From positions 1 to 64,000 of the forward strand of contig JAEEHB010000044.1 in the NCBI GenBank assembly GCA_016280595.1: 64,000 nt of DNA, in the 5' to 3' direction. Both the position numbers and the translations under genes were made by a program. Shown piece by piece: positions 55,403-64,000 of this stretch (position 1 is the first letter of the stretch; each line of letters opens with the position of its first letter). The stretch is from Clostridiaceae bacterium (GTDB taxonomy: Bacteria; Bacillota; Clostridia; Oscillospirales; Acutalibacteraceae). The notes beneath the pieces are model-generated. The model did no database searches, was not told the origin of the DNA, and was given only the letters and a program-made list of their open reading frames with translations.

Positions 55403-57175
55403 ATGAGTACCGGTGTTATAACCAAGATTGCCGGACCTCTTGTTGTTGCAAGCGGAATGCGCGACGCAAACATGTATGACGTGGTGCGTGTAAGCGACTC
55501 AAGACTTATCGGCGAAATAATAGAAATGCACGGAGACAGAGCCTCAATTCAGGTTTACGAAGAGACCTCCGGCATAAAGACCGGCGAGCCCGTTGAATCC
55601 ACGGAAGAGCCCCTGAGCGTTGAACTCGGGCCCGGCCTCATCGAGGGTATATTCGACGGCATACAGCGTCCGCTCAACAAGATAGTTGAAATCGCGGGCA
55701 ACAACCTCACAAGAGGCGTTGAAGTGCCTGCGCTTGACAGAAACAAGGTGTGGCATTTCGTGCCCTGCGTTGAGCCCGGCGCAAAACTCACCGGAGGAGA
55801 CATTATCGGCACCGTACAGGAAACCGATATAGTCGTTCACAAGATTATGCTCTCCCCTGTTCTTTCGGGCACGGTAAAGGAAATTGCCGAGGGCGATTAC
55901 ACCATTACCGATAAAATCGGCATGCTCGAAATAGACGGCGGCGGAGAATATGAACTCACCCTCATGCAGAAATGGCCCGTAAGAAAGGGCAGACCTTATG
56001 CGAAAAAGATTTCTCCCGACGTGCCCCTGATTACCGGTCAGAGAGTTGTTGACGCTCTCTTCCCGATAGCGAAGGGCGGCGTTGCGGCTATCCCCGGTCC
56101 CTTCGGCTCGGGCAAAACAGTCACTCAGCATCAGCTCGCAAAATGGGCCGAGGCGGATATAGTGGTATATATCGGCTGCGGCGAGCGCGGAAACGAGATG
56201 ACCGACGTTCTCAACGAGTTCCCCGAACTTATTGACCCGCACACGGGCAAATCCCTTATGGAGCGCACCGTGCTGATAGCCAACACCTCCGATATGCCCG
56301 TTGCCGCGCGTGAAGCCTCCATTTACACGGGTATCACGATTGCGGAGTATTTCCGTGATATGGGCTACTCGGTAGCGCTTATGGCGGACTCCACTTCAAG
56401 ATGGGCGGAGGCTCTTCGTGAAATGTCCGGCAGACTTGAAGAGATGCCCGGCGAAGAAGGCTACCCCGCATACCTCGGCTCCCGTCTTGCACAGTTTTAC
56501 GAGAGAGCGGGCAGAGTTATTTCGCTTGGCTCGGACGCGCGCGAGGGCGCCCTCTCGGTAATAGGCGCTGTTTCGCCTCCCGGCGGCGATATTTCGGAGC
56601 CCGTTTCACAGGCAACCCTTCGTATAGTAAAGGTATTCTGGGGCCTTGACTCCAACCTTGCATACAAGCGCCACTTCCCCGCAATCAACTGGCTTACAAG
56701 TTATTCAAACTATGCCGACTCACTCGGCAAATGGTTCAATGAAAACGTAAACGAAGAGTGGACAACACTCAGAGGCAGAATTATGGCTCTGCTTTCCGAC
56801 GAGGCATCGCTTGATGAAATCGTGAAACTCGTCGGTATGGACGCTCTTTCACCCGGCGACAGGCTCAAGATGGAAGCCGCAAGGTCAATCCGTGAGGACT
56901 TCCTTCATCAGCTTGCTTTCCACGAGATTGACACATACACCTCGCTCAACAAGCAGTACCGTATGATGAAACTCGTTATCAACTACTACGATCAGTCGCT
57001 TGAAGCGCTTGCCGCAGGCGCAGGCATTGAGGAAATAGTTGCCCTGCCCGTGCGTGAATCAATAGGCAGATTCAAGTATGTTCACGAAGAAGATGTTGAT
57101 AAGGAATACGCCGCAGTTTGCACCGAACTTGACTCTCAGATTAAACTCGCCTGCGCGAGAAAGGAGGACTATTGA
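55403..57175 (+). CDS. ntpA: V-type ATP synthase catalytic subunit A
   Basis: A 590-residue catalytic subunit. Walker [10 protein letters not shown] is near residue 232, the catalytic glutamate in GCGERGNEM near 257, and the [12 protein letters not shown] segment near 328. The extra non-homologous region (about 110-200) that marks A over B subunits is present. It hydrolyses or makes ATP at three sites in the A3B3 head. Its stop overlaps the start of ntpB by 1 base. Confidence 0.97.
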   Translation: MSTGVITKIAGPLVVASGMRDANMYDVVRVSDSRLIGEIIEMHGDRASIQVYEETSGIKTGEPVESTEEPLSVELGPGLIEGIFDGIQRPLNKIVEIAGNNLTRGVEVPALDRNKVWHFVPCVEPGAKLTGGDIIGTVQETDIVVHKIMLSPVLSGTVKEIAEGDYTITDKIGMLEIDGGGEYELTLMQKWPVRKGRPYAKKISPDVPLITGQRVVDALFPIAKGGVAAIPGPFGSGKTVTQHQLAKWAEADIVVYIGCGERGNEMTDVLNEFPELIDPHTGKSLMERTVLIANTSDMPVAAREASIYTGITIAEYFRDMGYSVALMADSTSRWAEALREMSGRLEEMPGEEGYPAYLGSRLAQFYERAGRVISLGSDAREGALSVIGAVSPPGGDISEPVSQATLRIVKVFWGLDSNLAYKRHFPAINWLTSYSNYADSLGKWFNENVNEEWTTLRGRIMALLSDEASLDEIVKLVGMDALSPGDRLKMEAARSIREDFLHQLAFHEIDTYTSLNKQYRMMKLVINYYDQSLEALAAGAGIEEIVALPVRESIGRFKYVHEEDVDKEYAAVCTELDSQIKLACARKEDY

Positions 57176-58548
57176 TGCCTAAAGAATACAGAACTATTCA
57201 GGAAGTAGCCGGTCCTCTTATGCTCGTGCGCGATGTTGAAGGCGTTGCATACAACGAACTCGGCGAGATTGAACTTGAAAACGGCGAAAAGAGACGCTGC
57301 CGCGTGCTTGAAGTAAACGGCTCAAACGCTCTTGTACAACTGTTTGAAAACTCAACCGGTATCAACCTTGAAAACAGCACGGTCAGATTCACCGGCCGGC
57401 AGATGGAACTCGGTCTCTCGCTCGATATGCTCGGCAGAGTTTTTGACGGACTCGGCAGACCCATTGACGGCGGTCCCGAAATCATACCCGAAAAGAGAGC
57501 GGATGTTAACGGCGTGCCGATTAACCCCGCCGCGAGAAGTTACCCGCAGGAGTTCATCCAGACCGGCGTTTCCGCCATTGACGGACTGAACACTCTTGTA
57601 AGAGGTCAGAAACTTCCCATCTTCTCAATGTCCGGTCTTCCCCACGCTAACCTTGCCGCACAGATTGCAAGGCAGGCGAAGGTAAGAGGCAATGACGAGC
57701 AGTTTGCCGTTGTGTTTGCCGCTATGGGTATCACGTTTGAAGAATCCGACTATTTTGTACAGTCGTTCCGCTCAACGGGCGCTCTCGAAAGAACGGTAAT
57801 GTTTTCTAACCTTGCTAACGACCCCGCTATTGAAAGAATAGCGACACCCAAGATGGCGCTCACCGCCGCTGAGTACCTTGCGTTTGACAAGGGAATGCAC
57901 GTGCTCGTTATTCTTACCGATATCACAAACTACGCCGACGCTCTGCGTGAAGTTTCCGCGGCGCGTAAAGAGGTGCCCGGCAGACGCGGCTACCCCGGCT
58001 ATATGTATACCGACCTTGCCTCCATCTATGAAAGAGCGGGCAGGCAGAAAGGCAAAGAGGGCAGTATCACAATGATACCCATCCTCACAATGCCCGAGGA
58101 TGACAAGACTCATCCCATTCCCGACCTTACGGGCTACATCACCGAAGGTCAGATTATACTTGACCGTGAACTTTACAGAAAAGGCATCAATCCGCCCATC
58201 AACGTGCTCCCCTCCCTCTCCCGTCTTAAAGATAAGGGTATTGGTGAAGGCAAAACGAGAGCCGACCATTCCAACACGATGAACCAGCTTTTCTCCGCTT
58301 ATGCGAGAGGCAAGGACGCGAAGGAACTTATGGTCGTGCTCGGCGAGGCGGCACTTACGGAGATGGATAAACTCTATGCAAAGTTTGCCGACGAATTTGA
58401 AAAGATTTATGTTTCACAGGGATTCAACACCGACCGTGACATAGAGGAAACTCTTGACATCGGCTGGCGTCTGCTCTCAATCCTGCCCAGAAGCGAACTC
58501 AAGAGAATCAGCGATGAATTCCTTGACAGATACTACGGCAAGGTTTAA
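57175..58548 (+). CDS. ntpB: V-type ATP synthase non-catalytic subunit B
   Basis: A 457-residue regulatory subunit. The region that holds the P-loop in A reads SGLPHAN here, i.e. no Walker A lysine, as expected. [29 protein letters not shown]-type text (residues about 246-275) and [11 protein letters not shown] are typical. ATG at 57175 overlaps the ntpA stop, with AAAGGAGG 10 bases before. Confidence 0.97.
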   Translation: MPKEYRTIQEVAGPLMLVRDVEGVAYNELGEIELENGEKRRCRVLEVNGSNALVQLFENSTGINLENSTVRFTGRQMELGLSLDMLGRVFDGLGRPIDGGPEIIPEKRADVNGVPINPAARSYPQEFIQTGVSAIDGLNTLVRGQKLPIFSMSGLPHANLAAQIARQAKVRGNDEQFAVVFAAMGITFEESDYFVQSFRSTGALERTVMFSNLANDPAIERIATPKMALTAAEYLAFDKGMHVLVILTDITNYADALREVSAARKEVPGRRGYPGYMYTDLASIYERAGRQKGKEGSITMIPILTMPEDDKTHPIPDLTGYITEGQIILDRELYRKGINPPINVLPSLSRLKDKGIGEGKTRADHSNTMNQLFSAYARGKDAKELMVVLGEAALTEMDKLYAKFADEFEKIYVSQGFNTDRDIEETLDIGWRLLSILPRSELKRISDEFLDRYYGKV

Positions 58549-58562
58549 CGGAGTGTGATTTT

Positions 58563-59213
58563 ATGGCAGTATTGAATGTAAACCCCACCCGTATGGAGCT
58601 TACGAACTTAAAGCGTAAACTCGTTACGGCCCGCAGGGGACATAAACTGCTCAAAGACAAGCGCGATGAACTGATGCGCCGCTTTCTTGATATGGTGCGC
58701 GAAAACAAGGCGCTGAGAATAGAAGTTGAAGAAGGCATCAAAGAAGCAAACATCGCGATGAGCGTTGCGAGATGCGTGATGAGCGACAAAGCCCTCGATG
58801 TGGCGCTGATGCTCCCGACGCAGGAGATGCAGATTGAAGTGAGCGAAAAGAATGTGATGAGCGTGCTCATACCCGAGTTTGATGTAAAATTCAAAACGGC
58901 AAATGAAAACGACATCTATTCCTACGGCTTCGCGGAAACTTCAGGCGACCTTGACACTGCGGTAAAGGCGCTCTCGGATATTATGCCGAAGATGATACGC
59001 CTGGCGGAAATCGAAAAATCCTGCCGCCTTATGGCGGACGAAATCGAGAAAACACGCCGCAGAGTAAACGCCCTTGAGCACGTTATGATTCCCCAGTATG
59101 AGGAAACCATCAAGTATATAACAATGAAACTTGACGAAAACGAAAGGAGCACCACAACAAGACTAATGAAAGTCAAGGATATGATGCTCGCCCAGGCACA
59201 TAATTATAATTGA
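58563..59213 (+). CDS. ntpD: V-type ATP synthase subunit D
   Basis: A 216-residue central rotor shaft, a long antiparallel coiled coil. The family start NVNPTRMELTNLKRKL and the C-terminal RRVNALEHVMIPQYEETIKYI are clear. Last gene of the operon; a strong terminator starts 2 bases after its stop. Confidence 0.95.
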   Translation: MAVLNVNPTRMELTNLKRKLVTARRGHKLLKDKRDELMRRFLDMVRENKALRIEVEEGIKEANIAMSVARCVMSDKALDVALMLPTQEMQIEVSEKNVMSVLIPEFDVKFKTANENDIYSYGFAETSGDLDTAVKALSDIMPKMIRLAEIEKSCRLMADEIEKTRRRVNALEHVMIPQYEETIKYITMKLDENERSTTTRLMKVKDMMLAQAHNYN

Positions 59214-59214
59214 T

Positions 59215-59246
59215 AAAAAAGCAGTCCCTTCGGGGACTGCTTTTTT
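59215..59246 (+). terminator. terminator of the V-ATPase operon
   Basis: GCAGTCCC TTCG GGGACTGC with flanking A6 and T6 that extend the stem: an ideal intrinsic terminator. Confidence 0.95.
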
Positions 59247-59582
59247 AATTCGCAATTCGAAATGCGCAATGAAGGGGCGCAAGGCGTCAATAGTATTATG
59301 CTCACGCATATCCTGTAAAGCGGGCGGATGATATCCGGTCTCACCTGTCGGTTCGGTCGGTGCTTTCGCTTCGCGAAGGTGTCCACCGGACACCCGCACC
59401 CCTACGGGGTAGCCGTCTATAAGAAAACAATTATTAATCTTGCTAACTGAGTGGCACTTAGGGAGGGAACAGAAAAGGATGAAAACAACGCATTTATGAG
59501 CGAAGACAGTACTAAAGTACGGCGAGCGAATAAAGGCGTTGAGAAAAGACAAAACAATTATTCCTTATAAAAACCATATTGA
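59247..59582. other. structured intergenic stretch, no gene
   Basis: About 335 bases without a credible ORF. It contains GGTGTCC-ACC-GGACACC (59378-59394), a CCCC/GGGG hairpin near 59400, and a long imperfect inverted repeat (about 59487-59540: AACGCATTTATGAGCG against CGAGCGAATAAAGGCGTT) enclosing GTACTAAAGTAC. The start has a palindrome-like AATTCGCAATTCGAAATGCGCAAT. It may be a decayed mobile-element remnant, a dispersed repeat or a structured RNA; sequence alone does not decide. Confidence 0.45.
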
Positions 59583-59620
59583 ACAAAGAAAAGAAGTGCG
59601 AGCCTGAAACCCGCACTTCC
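59583..59620 (-). terminator. terminator of cysE-cysS
   Basis: On the minus strand GAAGTGCG pairs with CGCACTTC around an 11-base loop, followed by TTTTCTTTG, about 50 bases after the cysS stop. Confidence 0.75.
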
Positions 59621-59667
59621 GTTAAACTATTGTCTTTTCGTTTTTCGCCTTTTATGTCCCGACCGGA

Positions 59668-61059
59668 TTATCCTCTATGCCATTTGACGCCCTGGGGCGT
59701 ATCTTCCAGGATGATGCCCATAGCCTTGAGCTCATCCCTTATCCTGTCCGCCTCAGCCCAGTTCTTATCCTTACGCGCCTGAGTCCTTGCCTCGATGAGA
59801 GCGTCAATCTCCGCGTCGCTCTTCTCTTCTTTTCTGTTATACACAAGGCCGAGCACTCCGGTGAGAGTGTCAAACACTTTTGCGGCGTATTCAACCGTCT
59901 GCCTGCTCTGACCTTTGCCGAGCACGTTTGTATTAATGTCTCTTACAAGATCAAACACGGCGGCGATGCCGTCAGCGGTGTTGAGGTCGTCGTCAAGGGC
60001 GGTGTTGAACTGCTCAATTCTCTTGTCGAGCATCGCTTTAACTTCAGCGCTCTCTTCACCTTCGGAAGCGTTTTTCAGTTCAAAATCGATATTGTCACGG
60101 CAGTTGTAAAGCCTTGTGAGAGCGGCCTTGCACTGCTCTATGATTTCCACGCTGTAGTTGATGGGGCTTCTGTATGAGGATGAAATAAGCAGATATCTTA
60201 TCGGCTCGTAGCCGTATTTCTCCGCAACCTCGCGCACGGTGAAGAAATTGCCGAGCGACTTTGACATTTTTACATTGTCAACGTTGATGTAGCCGTTGTG
60301 CATCCAGTAATTGGCAAAGGGTTTGCCCGTGAAGCACTCGCTCTGCGCGATTTCGTTTTCGTGATGCGGGAATATGAGGTCAAGACCGCCGCAGTGAATG
60401 TCAATGCTTTCGCCGAGATATCTGATATTCATCGCGGAGCACTCGATGTGCCAGCCGGGTCTGCCCTTGCCCCAGGGTGAATCCCAGTAGGGCTCTCCGG
60501 GCTTTGCGCTCTTCCAGAGGGCGAAATCCATCGGGTCTTTCTTTATGTCTCCGACCATAATTCTCGCGCCTGCCTCAAGGTCCTCAAGAGGCTGATGTGA
60601 GAGTTTGCCGTATTCGGGGAAAGTCTTGGTGCTGAAATAAACATCGCCGTTTACTTCGTATGCGTGACCGTTTTCGATAAGTCCGCTGACGATTTCTATA
60701 ATCTTGTCAATATTCTCGGTAGCGAGCGGATGAATTGTGGCGGGCTTGAAGTTGAGCCCTTTCGCGTCAACCCAGAATTCCTCAATATACTTTTTGCTGA
60801 TTGTTTCGTAATCGGTGCCTTCCTCGTTTGCGCGCCTGATGATTTTATCATCGATATCGGTGAAATTCTGAACAAAGGTAACATCGTAGCCTCTGTACTC
60901 AAAATATCTTCTGAGCACGTCGAAAACACACAGAGGTCTGGCGTTGCCGATATGGATGTAGTTGTAAACCGTGGGGCCGCAGGCATAGATTTTTACCTTG
61001 CCCTCTTCAACGGGAACAAATTCCTGCTTTTCGCGTGTAAGCGTGTTGAATATTTTCAT
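59668..61059 (-). CDS. cysS: cysteinyl-tRNA synthetase
   Basis: A 463-residue class I aminoacyl-tRNA synthetase. [16 protein letters not shown] carries the first zinc cysteine and the HIGH-type motif; zinc ligands continue in ECSAMN and [15 protein letters not shown] is the KMSKS loop. Length normal. ATG at 61059 follows AAGGAGAG; a longer in-frame start would overlap cysE. It lies 1 base after the cysE stop under the same T-box leader, so charging and synthesis of cysteine are co-regulated. Confidence 0.97.
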   Translation of the reverse strand: MKIFNTLTREKQEFVPVEEGKVKIYACGPTVYNYIHIGNARPLCVFDVLRRYFEYRGYDVTFVQNFTDIDDKIIRRANEEGTDYETISKKYIEEFWVDAKGLNFKPATIHPLATENIDKIIEIVSGLIENGHAYEVNGDVYFSTKTFPEYGKLSHQPLEDLEAGARIMVGDIKKDPMDFALWKSAKPGEPYWDSPWGKGRPGWHIECSAMNIRYLGESIDIHCGGLDLIFPHHENEIAQSECFTGKPFANYWMHNGYINVDNVKMSKSLGNFFTVREVAEKYGYEPIRYLLISSSYRSPINYSVEIIEQCKAALTRLYNCRDNIDFELKNASEGEESAEVKAMLDKRIEQFNTALDDDLNTADGIAAVFDLVRDINTNVLGKGQSRQTVEYAAKVFDTLTGVLGLVYNRKEEKSDAEIDALIEARTQARKDKNWAEADRIRDELKAMGIILEDTPQGVKWHRG

Positions 61060-61060
61060 A

Positions 61061-61708
61061 TTATTTCTCTCCTTGCATTGAGGCAATTGTGTTTTTCAGT
61101 TCGGCGATTTCGCCCTCGAGCCTGTCTATCTCCTGCTGTACGGGGTCGGGAATATGAACCCAGTCAAGTTCGTCTATTCTCTCGCCGTTTACCTTTATAA
61201 CCTTTGCGGGCACGCCTACAGCGGTGCAGTCCGCGGGTATATCGCTGAGCACAACCGCGCCTGCGGCGATTTTGGTGTTATCGCCGATTGTGACGCTGCC
61301 GAGCACTTTTGCGCCCGCGCCGACCATAACGCCGTTGCCGAGTGTGGGATGTCTTTTGCCCGTTTCCTTGCCTGTACCGCCGAGCGTTACGCCCTGATAC
61401 AAAAGCACATCGTCGCCGATAATGGTGGTTTCGCCTATCACGACACCCGTGCCGTGGTCAATGAAAAATCGTCTGCCTATCTTTGCGGCGGGATGGATTT
61501 CAACGCCCGTCTTTCTTGAACAGCGCTGTGATACCCAGCGGCCGAGAAATTTAAGGCCGTGAGTGTAATAGAAATGCGCTCTTCTGTAATAGCGGATTGC
61601 CTTGAGGCCTGGATACAGAAAAAGAATCTGCATCACGCTTGTAGCGGCGGGGTCTCTCGCCTTGACGCAGGCGATATCCTCTTTTATCATGCTGAATAAT
61701 CTGAACAT
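61061..61708 (-). CDS. cysE: serine O-acetyltransferase
   Basis: A 215-residue enzyme that makes O-acetylserine, the cysteine precursor. The C-terminal half is a left-handed beta-helix of hexapeptide repeats; the catalytic histidine is in DHGTGVVIGET (about residue 89) with HPTLGNG further on. GGAGGATTT precedes the ATG. First gene after the T-box leader, followed by cysS. Confidence 0.95.
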   Translation of the reverse strand: MFRLFSMIKEDIACVKARDPAATSVMQILFLYPGLKAIRYYRRAHFYYTHGLKFLGRWVSQRCSRKTGVEIHPAAKIGRRFFIDHGTGVVIGETTIIGDDVLLYQGVTLGGTGKETGKRHPTLGNGVMVGAGAKVLGSVTIGDNTKIAAGAVVLSDIPADCTAVGVPAKVIKVNGERIDELDWVHIPDPVQQEIDRLEGEIAELKNTIASMQGEK

Positions 61709-61711
61709 AAA

Positions 61712-61964
61712 TCCTCCGGAAAATATAAAAACTCCGCAGTCCCGAAAGACTACGGAGGCGTATTACGCGGTTCCACTCCTGTTTATAACTTATGGGTTAA
61801 ACCCGGCTTTAACGCAGCCTTACGCGCGGGAATACTCTCGTGATTTCCTCCCGCGGGCCGCCAGACGCACTTCATAACCACTCCGATAAGGGCAATCGCA
61901 GCATTTATGCCCCTCTCTGATACCATTGCGGAAACTACTCTTCCCGGCCGTTGCCTTGAATATT
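61712..61964 (-). promoter_or_regulatory. T-box leader for cysteine
   Basis: On the minus strand the 3' part reads AGGAGTGGAACCGCG (61780-61766), the conserved T-box, followed by a terminator stem CTCCGTAGTC/GACTGCGGAG (61757-61732) and a T-rich run. In stem I a TGC triplet (61869-61867) after GAAG occupies the specifier position, consistent with tRNA-Cys. Uncharged tRNA-Cys would stabilise the antiterminator and switch on cysE-cysS. The T-box, terminator and genes agree; the exact specifier loop would need folding. Confidence 0.9.
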
Positions 61965-61970
61965 GCGGTA

Positions 61971-61999
61971 ATTATAGTTTATTTATACAGAAATGTCAA
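61971..61999 (-). promoter_or_regulatory. promoter of the T-box cysE-cysS operon
   Basis: Minus strand TTGACA (61999-61994), 17-base spacer, TATAAT (61976-61971): perfect consensus. The -35 box covers the stop codon of rimO. Confidence 0.92.
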
Positions 62000-63324
62000 G
62001 AGTTGATGTCTCTGCCTATCAGATCGTAATCATTGACGCCTATCACGATAACATCGGCAAAATCGCCGGGGTTATATGACCTGTCGGTCGTGAAAGCGAT
62101 ATTACCGTCGATTTCGGGGGCATCCATATAGGTCCTGCCGGTGTAACTGTCGGTGTAGCCGTCATAACTCTCAACGAGCACTCTGTAGGTTTTGCCGATT
62201 TTTTCCTCATTTTTAAGGGTGACGATTTCAAGCTGGTCAGCCATAATGATATCGCCTCTGCGCCCTTTGACTTCCTCGTCAACCTGCTCGTCCATATCAA
62301 AGGCGGGCGTACCCTCCTGGGGCGAGAATGAGAAACAGCCGAGACGGTCAAACTCGATTTCGTTTACAAACTCGGCAAGGTTTTCAAATTCCTCTTCGCC
62401 TTCACCCGGGAAGCCGACCATAACCGTGGTGCGTATGGCGGCGTCGGGCATAGCCTCCCTTATTCTGCGGATAGTGTCTCTTATAAGTGCGGAGTCGCCG
62501 TGGCGGTTCATACGCGCGAGCACCTTGTCATCCGCGTGCTGAACGGGAAGGTCGATATAATGAAGAATCTTGGGCTGATTTTTCATAACCTCAAGCAGTT
62601 CGTCGGTGACCTTGTCGGGGTAGCAGTAGAGAAGCCTTATCCACTCTATGCCGTCAACTTCGCAAAGTCTTTCAAGCAGTTCGGGCAGTTTCAGCTCACC
62701 GTAGCGGTCAATGCCGTAGGCGGTGGTATCCTGCGCGATAACCACAAGTTCTTTTGTGCCTGCTTCGGCAAGCTGCCTTGTTTCCTCCACGAGCATATCC
62801 ATATCCGCGCTGCGGTAATCGCCGCGGATTCCGGGTATGGCGCAGTAGGCACAGCGGTTTGAACATCCGTCCGCTATTTTGAGATAAGCCCAGTATTCGG
62901 GTGTTGTGAGAAGGCGCTCTCCGCAAAGCGGAAGTTCTTCTTTACCGGGAATATCGAGCACTCTTTCGCCCTCAAGCACGCGCATGATTATCTCGGCTAT
63001 CCTGCCGATAGCGCCTATGCCGATAACGGCATCCACCTCGGGAATTTCGGTAAAGATTTCCTCTTTGTATTTTTCGCTAAGGCATCCGCTTACGATAATT
63101 TTGCGTACGGTGCCCTCCTCTTTTAACTGAGCCATATCGAGGATGTTTTCAATCGCCTCTTCCTTAGCCGCGTCAATAAAGCCGCAGGTGTTTACTATCA
63201 CGGCTTCAACGCCCTCATAGCAATCGGCGATTTCAAAAGAGTTGCGGTCAAGGGATGCAAGCATTCTTTCGGCGTCAACCTGGTTTTTGGGGCAGCCGAG
63301 TGAAATCATACCTACTCTTATCAT
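61996..63324 (-). CDS. rimO: ribosomal protein S12 methylthiotransferase RimO
   Basis: A 442-residue radical SAM enzyme that methylthiolates an aspartate of S12. N-terminal cluster cysteines are in SLGCPKNQVD, NTCGFI and SGCLSEK; the radical SAM cluster is CSNRCAYC near 149-156 followed by AIPGIRG. A TRAM domain ends the chain. The SLGCPKN text separates RimO from MiaB and from the MtaB at 41646. It starts 2 bases after recX. Confidence 0.95.
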   Translation of the reverse strand: MIRVGMISLGCPKNQVDAERMLASLDRNSFEIADCYEGVEAVIVNTCGFIDAAKEEAIENILDMAQLKEEGTVRKIIVSGCLSEKYKEEIFTEIPEVDAVIGIGAIGRIAEIIMRVLEGERVLDIPGKEELPLCGERLLTTPEYWAYLKIADGCSNRCAYCAIPGIRGDYRSADMDMLVEETRQLAEAGTKELVVIAQDTTAYGIDRYGELKLPELLERLCEVDGIEWIRLLYCYPDKVTDELLEVMKNQPKILHYIDLPVQHADDKVLARMNRHGDSALIRDTIRRIREAMPDAAIRTTVMVGFPGEGEEEFENLAEFVNEIEFDRLGCFSFSPQEGTPAFDMDEQVDEEVKGRRGDIIMADQLEIVTLKNEEKIGKTYRVLVESYDGYTDSYTGRTYMDAPEIDGNIAFTTDRSYNPGDFADVIVIGVNDYDLIGRDINS

Positions 63325-63326
63325 AC

Positions 63327-63947
63327 TCAGTCATCCTCCCTGTAGATTTCGTTTCTGTCAAGCGCGCTCTTTATATCGGACCAGCCGTAGCCGAGCCGCT
63401 GAAGCGCCGCGACCGTCCTTTTGATGCCTTTTTCGTCCGCAAGGTTTCTTCTGAATTTACCCGCGAGCAGAGCATCAATCTCATCGGCGGGGTTTAATTC
63501 AAGGGCTTCGACAACCTCGTCCGCAAGGGCTCTGTCAACCCCTTTTGCGGCGAGTTCCCTGCGTATGCCCGCCTTGCTCATATGTTTTGAGGAAATAAGC
63601 CTTTGGGCAAAGTTTTCGGCAAAGCGGCGGTCGCTGACATAGCCGTATTCTTCAAGTTTGTCAAGCGCGGCACTCACATATTCCTTTTTGTGACCCTTTG
63701 CCGTAAGTTTCTGAAATAGAGTTCTGCGGCTGTTGTCGCCGTAAGAAAGAATATTGAGCCCGGAAATAAAAGCGCTTCTTGAACCTATGTCAAAAAGAAA
63801 TTTTTCTTCCTCCTCACTTTCCGTAATCTCGGTCATTTTTGAGTAAGGGGAAGAATACCAGTATTCTCCGTCAACGGTGAACTTATAGTCACCGTCAACG
63901 GAGATATGAATTTTATTTCGTTTTCCGGCTGAAGCGGAAATCTTCAT
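63327..63947 (-). CDS. recX: RecA regulator RecX
   Basis: A 206-residue three-helix-repeat protein that modulates RecA filaments. It shows the RecX pattern of tandem helical units (SRRTLFQKLTAKGHKKEYV, RRFAENFAQRLI, GIRRELAAKGVD). An N-terminal beta region of about 50 residues is typical of Firmicutes forms. It begins 3 bases after the stop of the upstream, probably recA, gene. Confidence 0.9.
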   Translation of the reverse strand: MKISASAGKRNKIHISVDGDYKFTVDGEYWYSSPYSKMTEITESEEEEKFLFDIGSRSAFISGLNILSYGDNSRRTLFQKLTAKGHKKEYVSAALDKLEEYGYVSDRRFAENFAQRLISSKHMSKAGIRRELAAKGVDRALADEVVEALELNPADEIDALLAGKFRRNLADEKGIKRTVAALQRLGYGWSDIKSALDRNEIYREDD

Positions 63948-63950
63948 TTA

Positions 63951-64000
63951 TTATTCGTCCTCTTCAACCACTATATCGAGTTTGGCTCTTGCGCCCTTTC
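63951..64000 (-). CDS. C-terminal end of an upstream gene, probably recA
   Basis: Only the last 15 codons and the stop lie in the window, reading GARAKLDIVVEEDE before TAA. An acidic tail and the position directly before recX fit the RecA C-terminus, but so short a piece cannot prove it. Confidence 0.5.
   Translation of the reverse strand, partial: KGARAKLDIVVEEDE

Noticed and set aside
59163-59552. Minus-strand ORF of 129 codons over the hairpin-rich intergenic stretch.
   Set aside because: It spans the end of ntpD and a strong terminator, has odd composition and no ribosome site. The region is better described as non-coding.

Overview
The window looks like chromosomal DNA of a low-to-mid GC Gram-positive anaerobe of the class Clostridia, probably a gut or rumen Oscillospiraceae/Ruminococcaceae-type organism. 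This is an inference from gene content and not from a search. The supporting signs are Gram-positive lipoproteins, an EcfA1-EcfA2-EcfT-truA block, a T-box leader in front of cysE-cysS, ammonia-dependent AsnA, a bacterial V-type ATPase, Trk and Ktr potassium uptake, and consensus sigma-A promoters with strong Shine-Dalgarno sites. I see no phage, transposase, CRISPR array or rRNA.

Layout. 1-3014 (minus): ECF sigma factor, a single-pass membrane protein that may be its anti-sigma, a secreted protein and a truncated lipoprotein. 3197-3353: a stand-alone tRNA-Ala(CGC) with its own promoter and terminator. 3446-5338: ABC-2 exporter pair plus an XRE-AbrB regulator. 5394-8071: small membrane protein, haemolysin III/PAQR protein and a secreted LCAT-like hydrolase. 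8145-25984: an unbroken run of 17 same-strand genes with gaps of at most 24 bases (DUF512 radical SAM protein, der, ruvCAB, methyltransferase, ecfA1A2T, truA, DUF5711, cvpA, pgsA, clpE-like, then three carbohydrate redox genes). 25997-33365 (minus): phosphoesterase, MFS transporter, TrkA, TrkH, two-subunit aconitase X and a small membrane protein. 33389-36851 (plus): GH30 glycosidase, Gfo/Idh dehydrogenase, RluA-type synthase. 36853-39568: amino-acid ABC importer with an unusual ATPase. 39574-44883 (minus): asnA, a TIM-barrel isomerase, mtaB, ktrB, ktrA. 44927-50474: zinc-ribbon membrane protein, secreted propeller-like protein, second phosphoesterase, divergent PRPP synthetase, MscS channel. 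50524-59246: complete nine-gene V-ATPase operon. 59247-59600: a structured intergenic stretch with no gene. 59668-64000 (minus): T-box-controlled cysE-cysS, then rimO, recX and what is probably the end of recA.

How it fits together. Two themes stand out. The first is sodium/potassium energetics: the V-ATPase rotor subunit carries the residues of the known Na+ site, and two separate K+ uptake systems lie within 15 kb of each other. The second is oxidative sugar or glycoside breakdown: a single-chain fusion of a TIM-barrel isomerase/lyase-like domain with a Gfo/Idh dehydrogenase, two further Gfo/Idh proteins, an SDR, another TIM-barrel protein, a GH30 glycosidase and an MFS carrier. This second set is the best candidate for an undescribed system.
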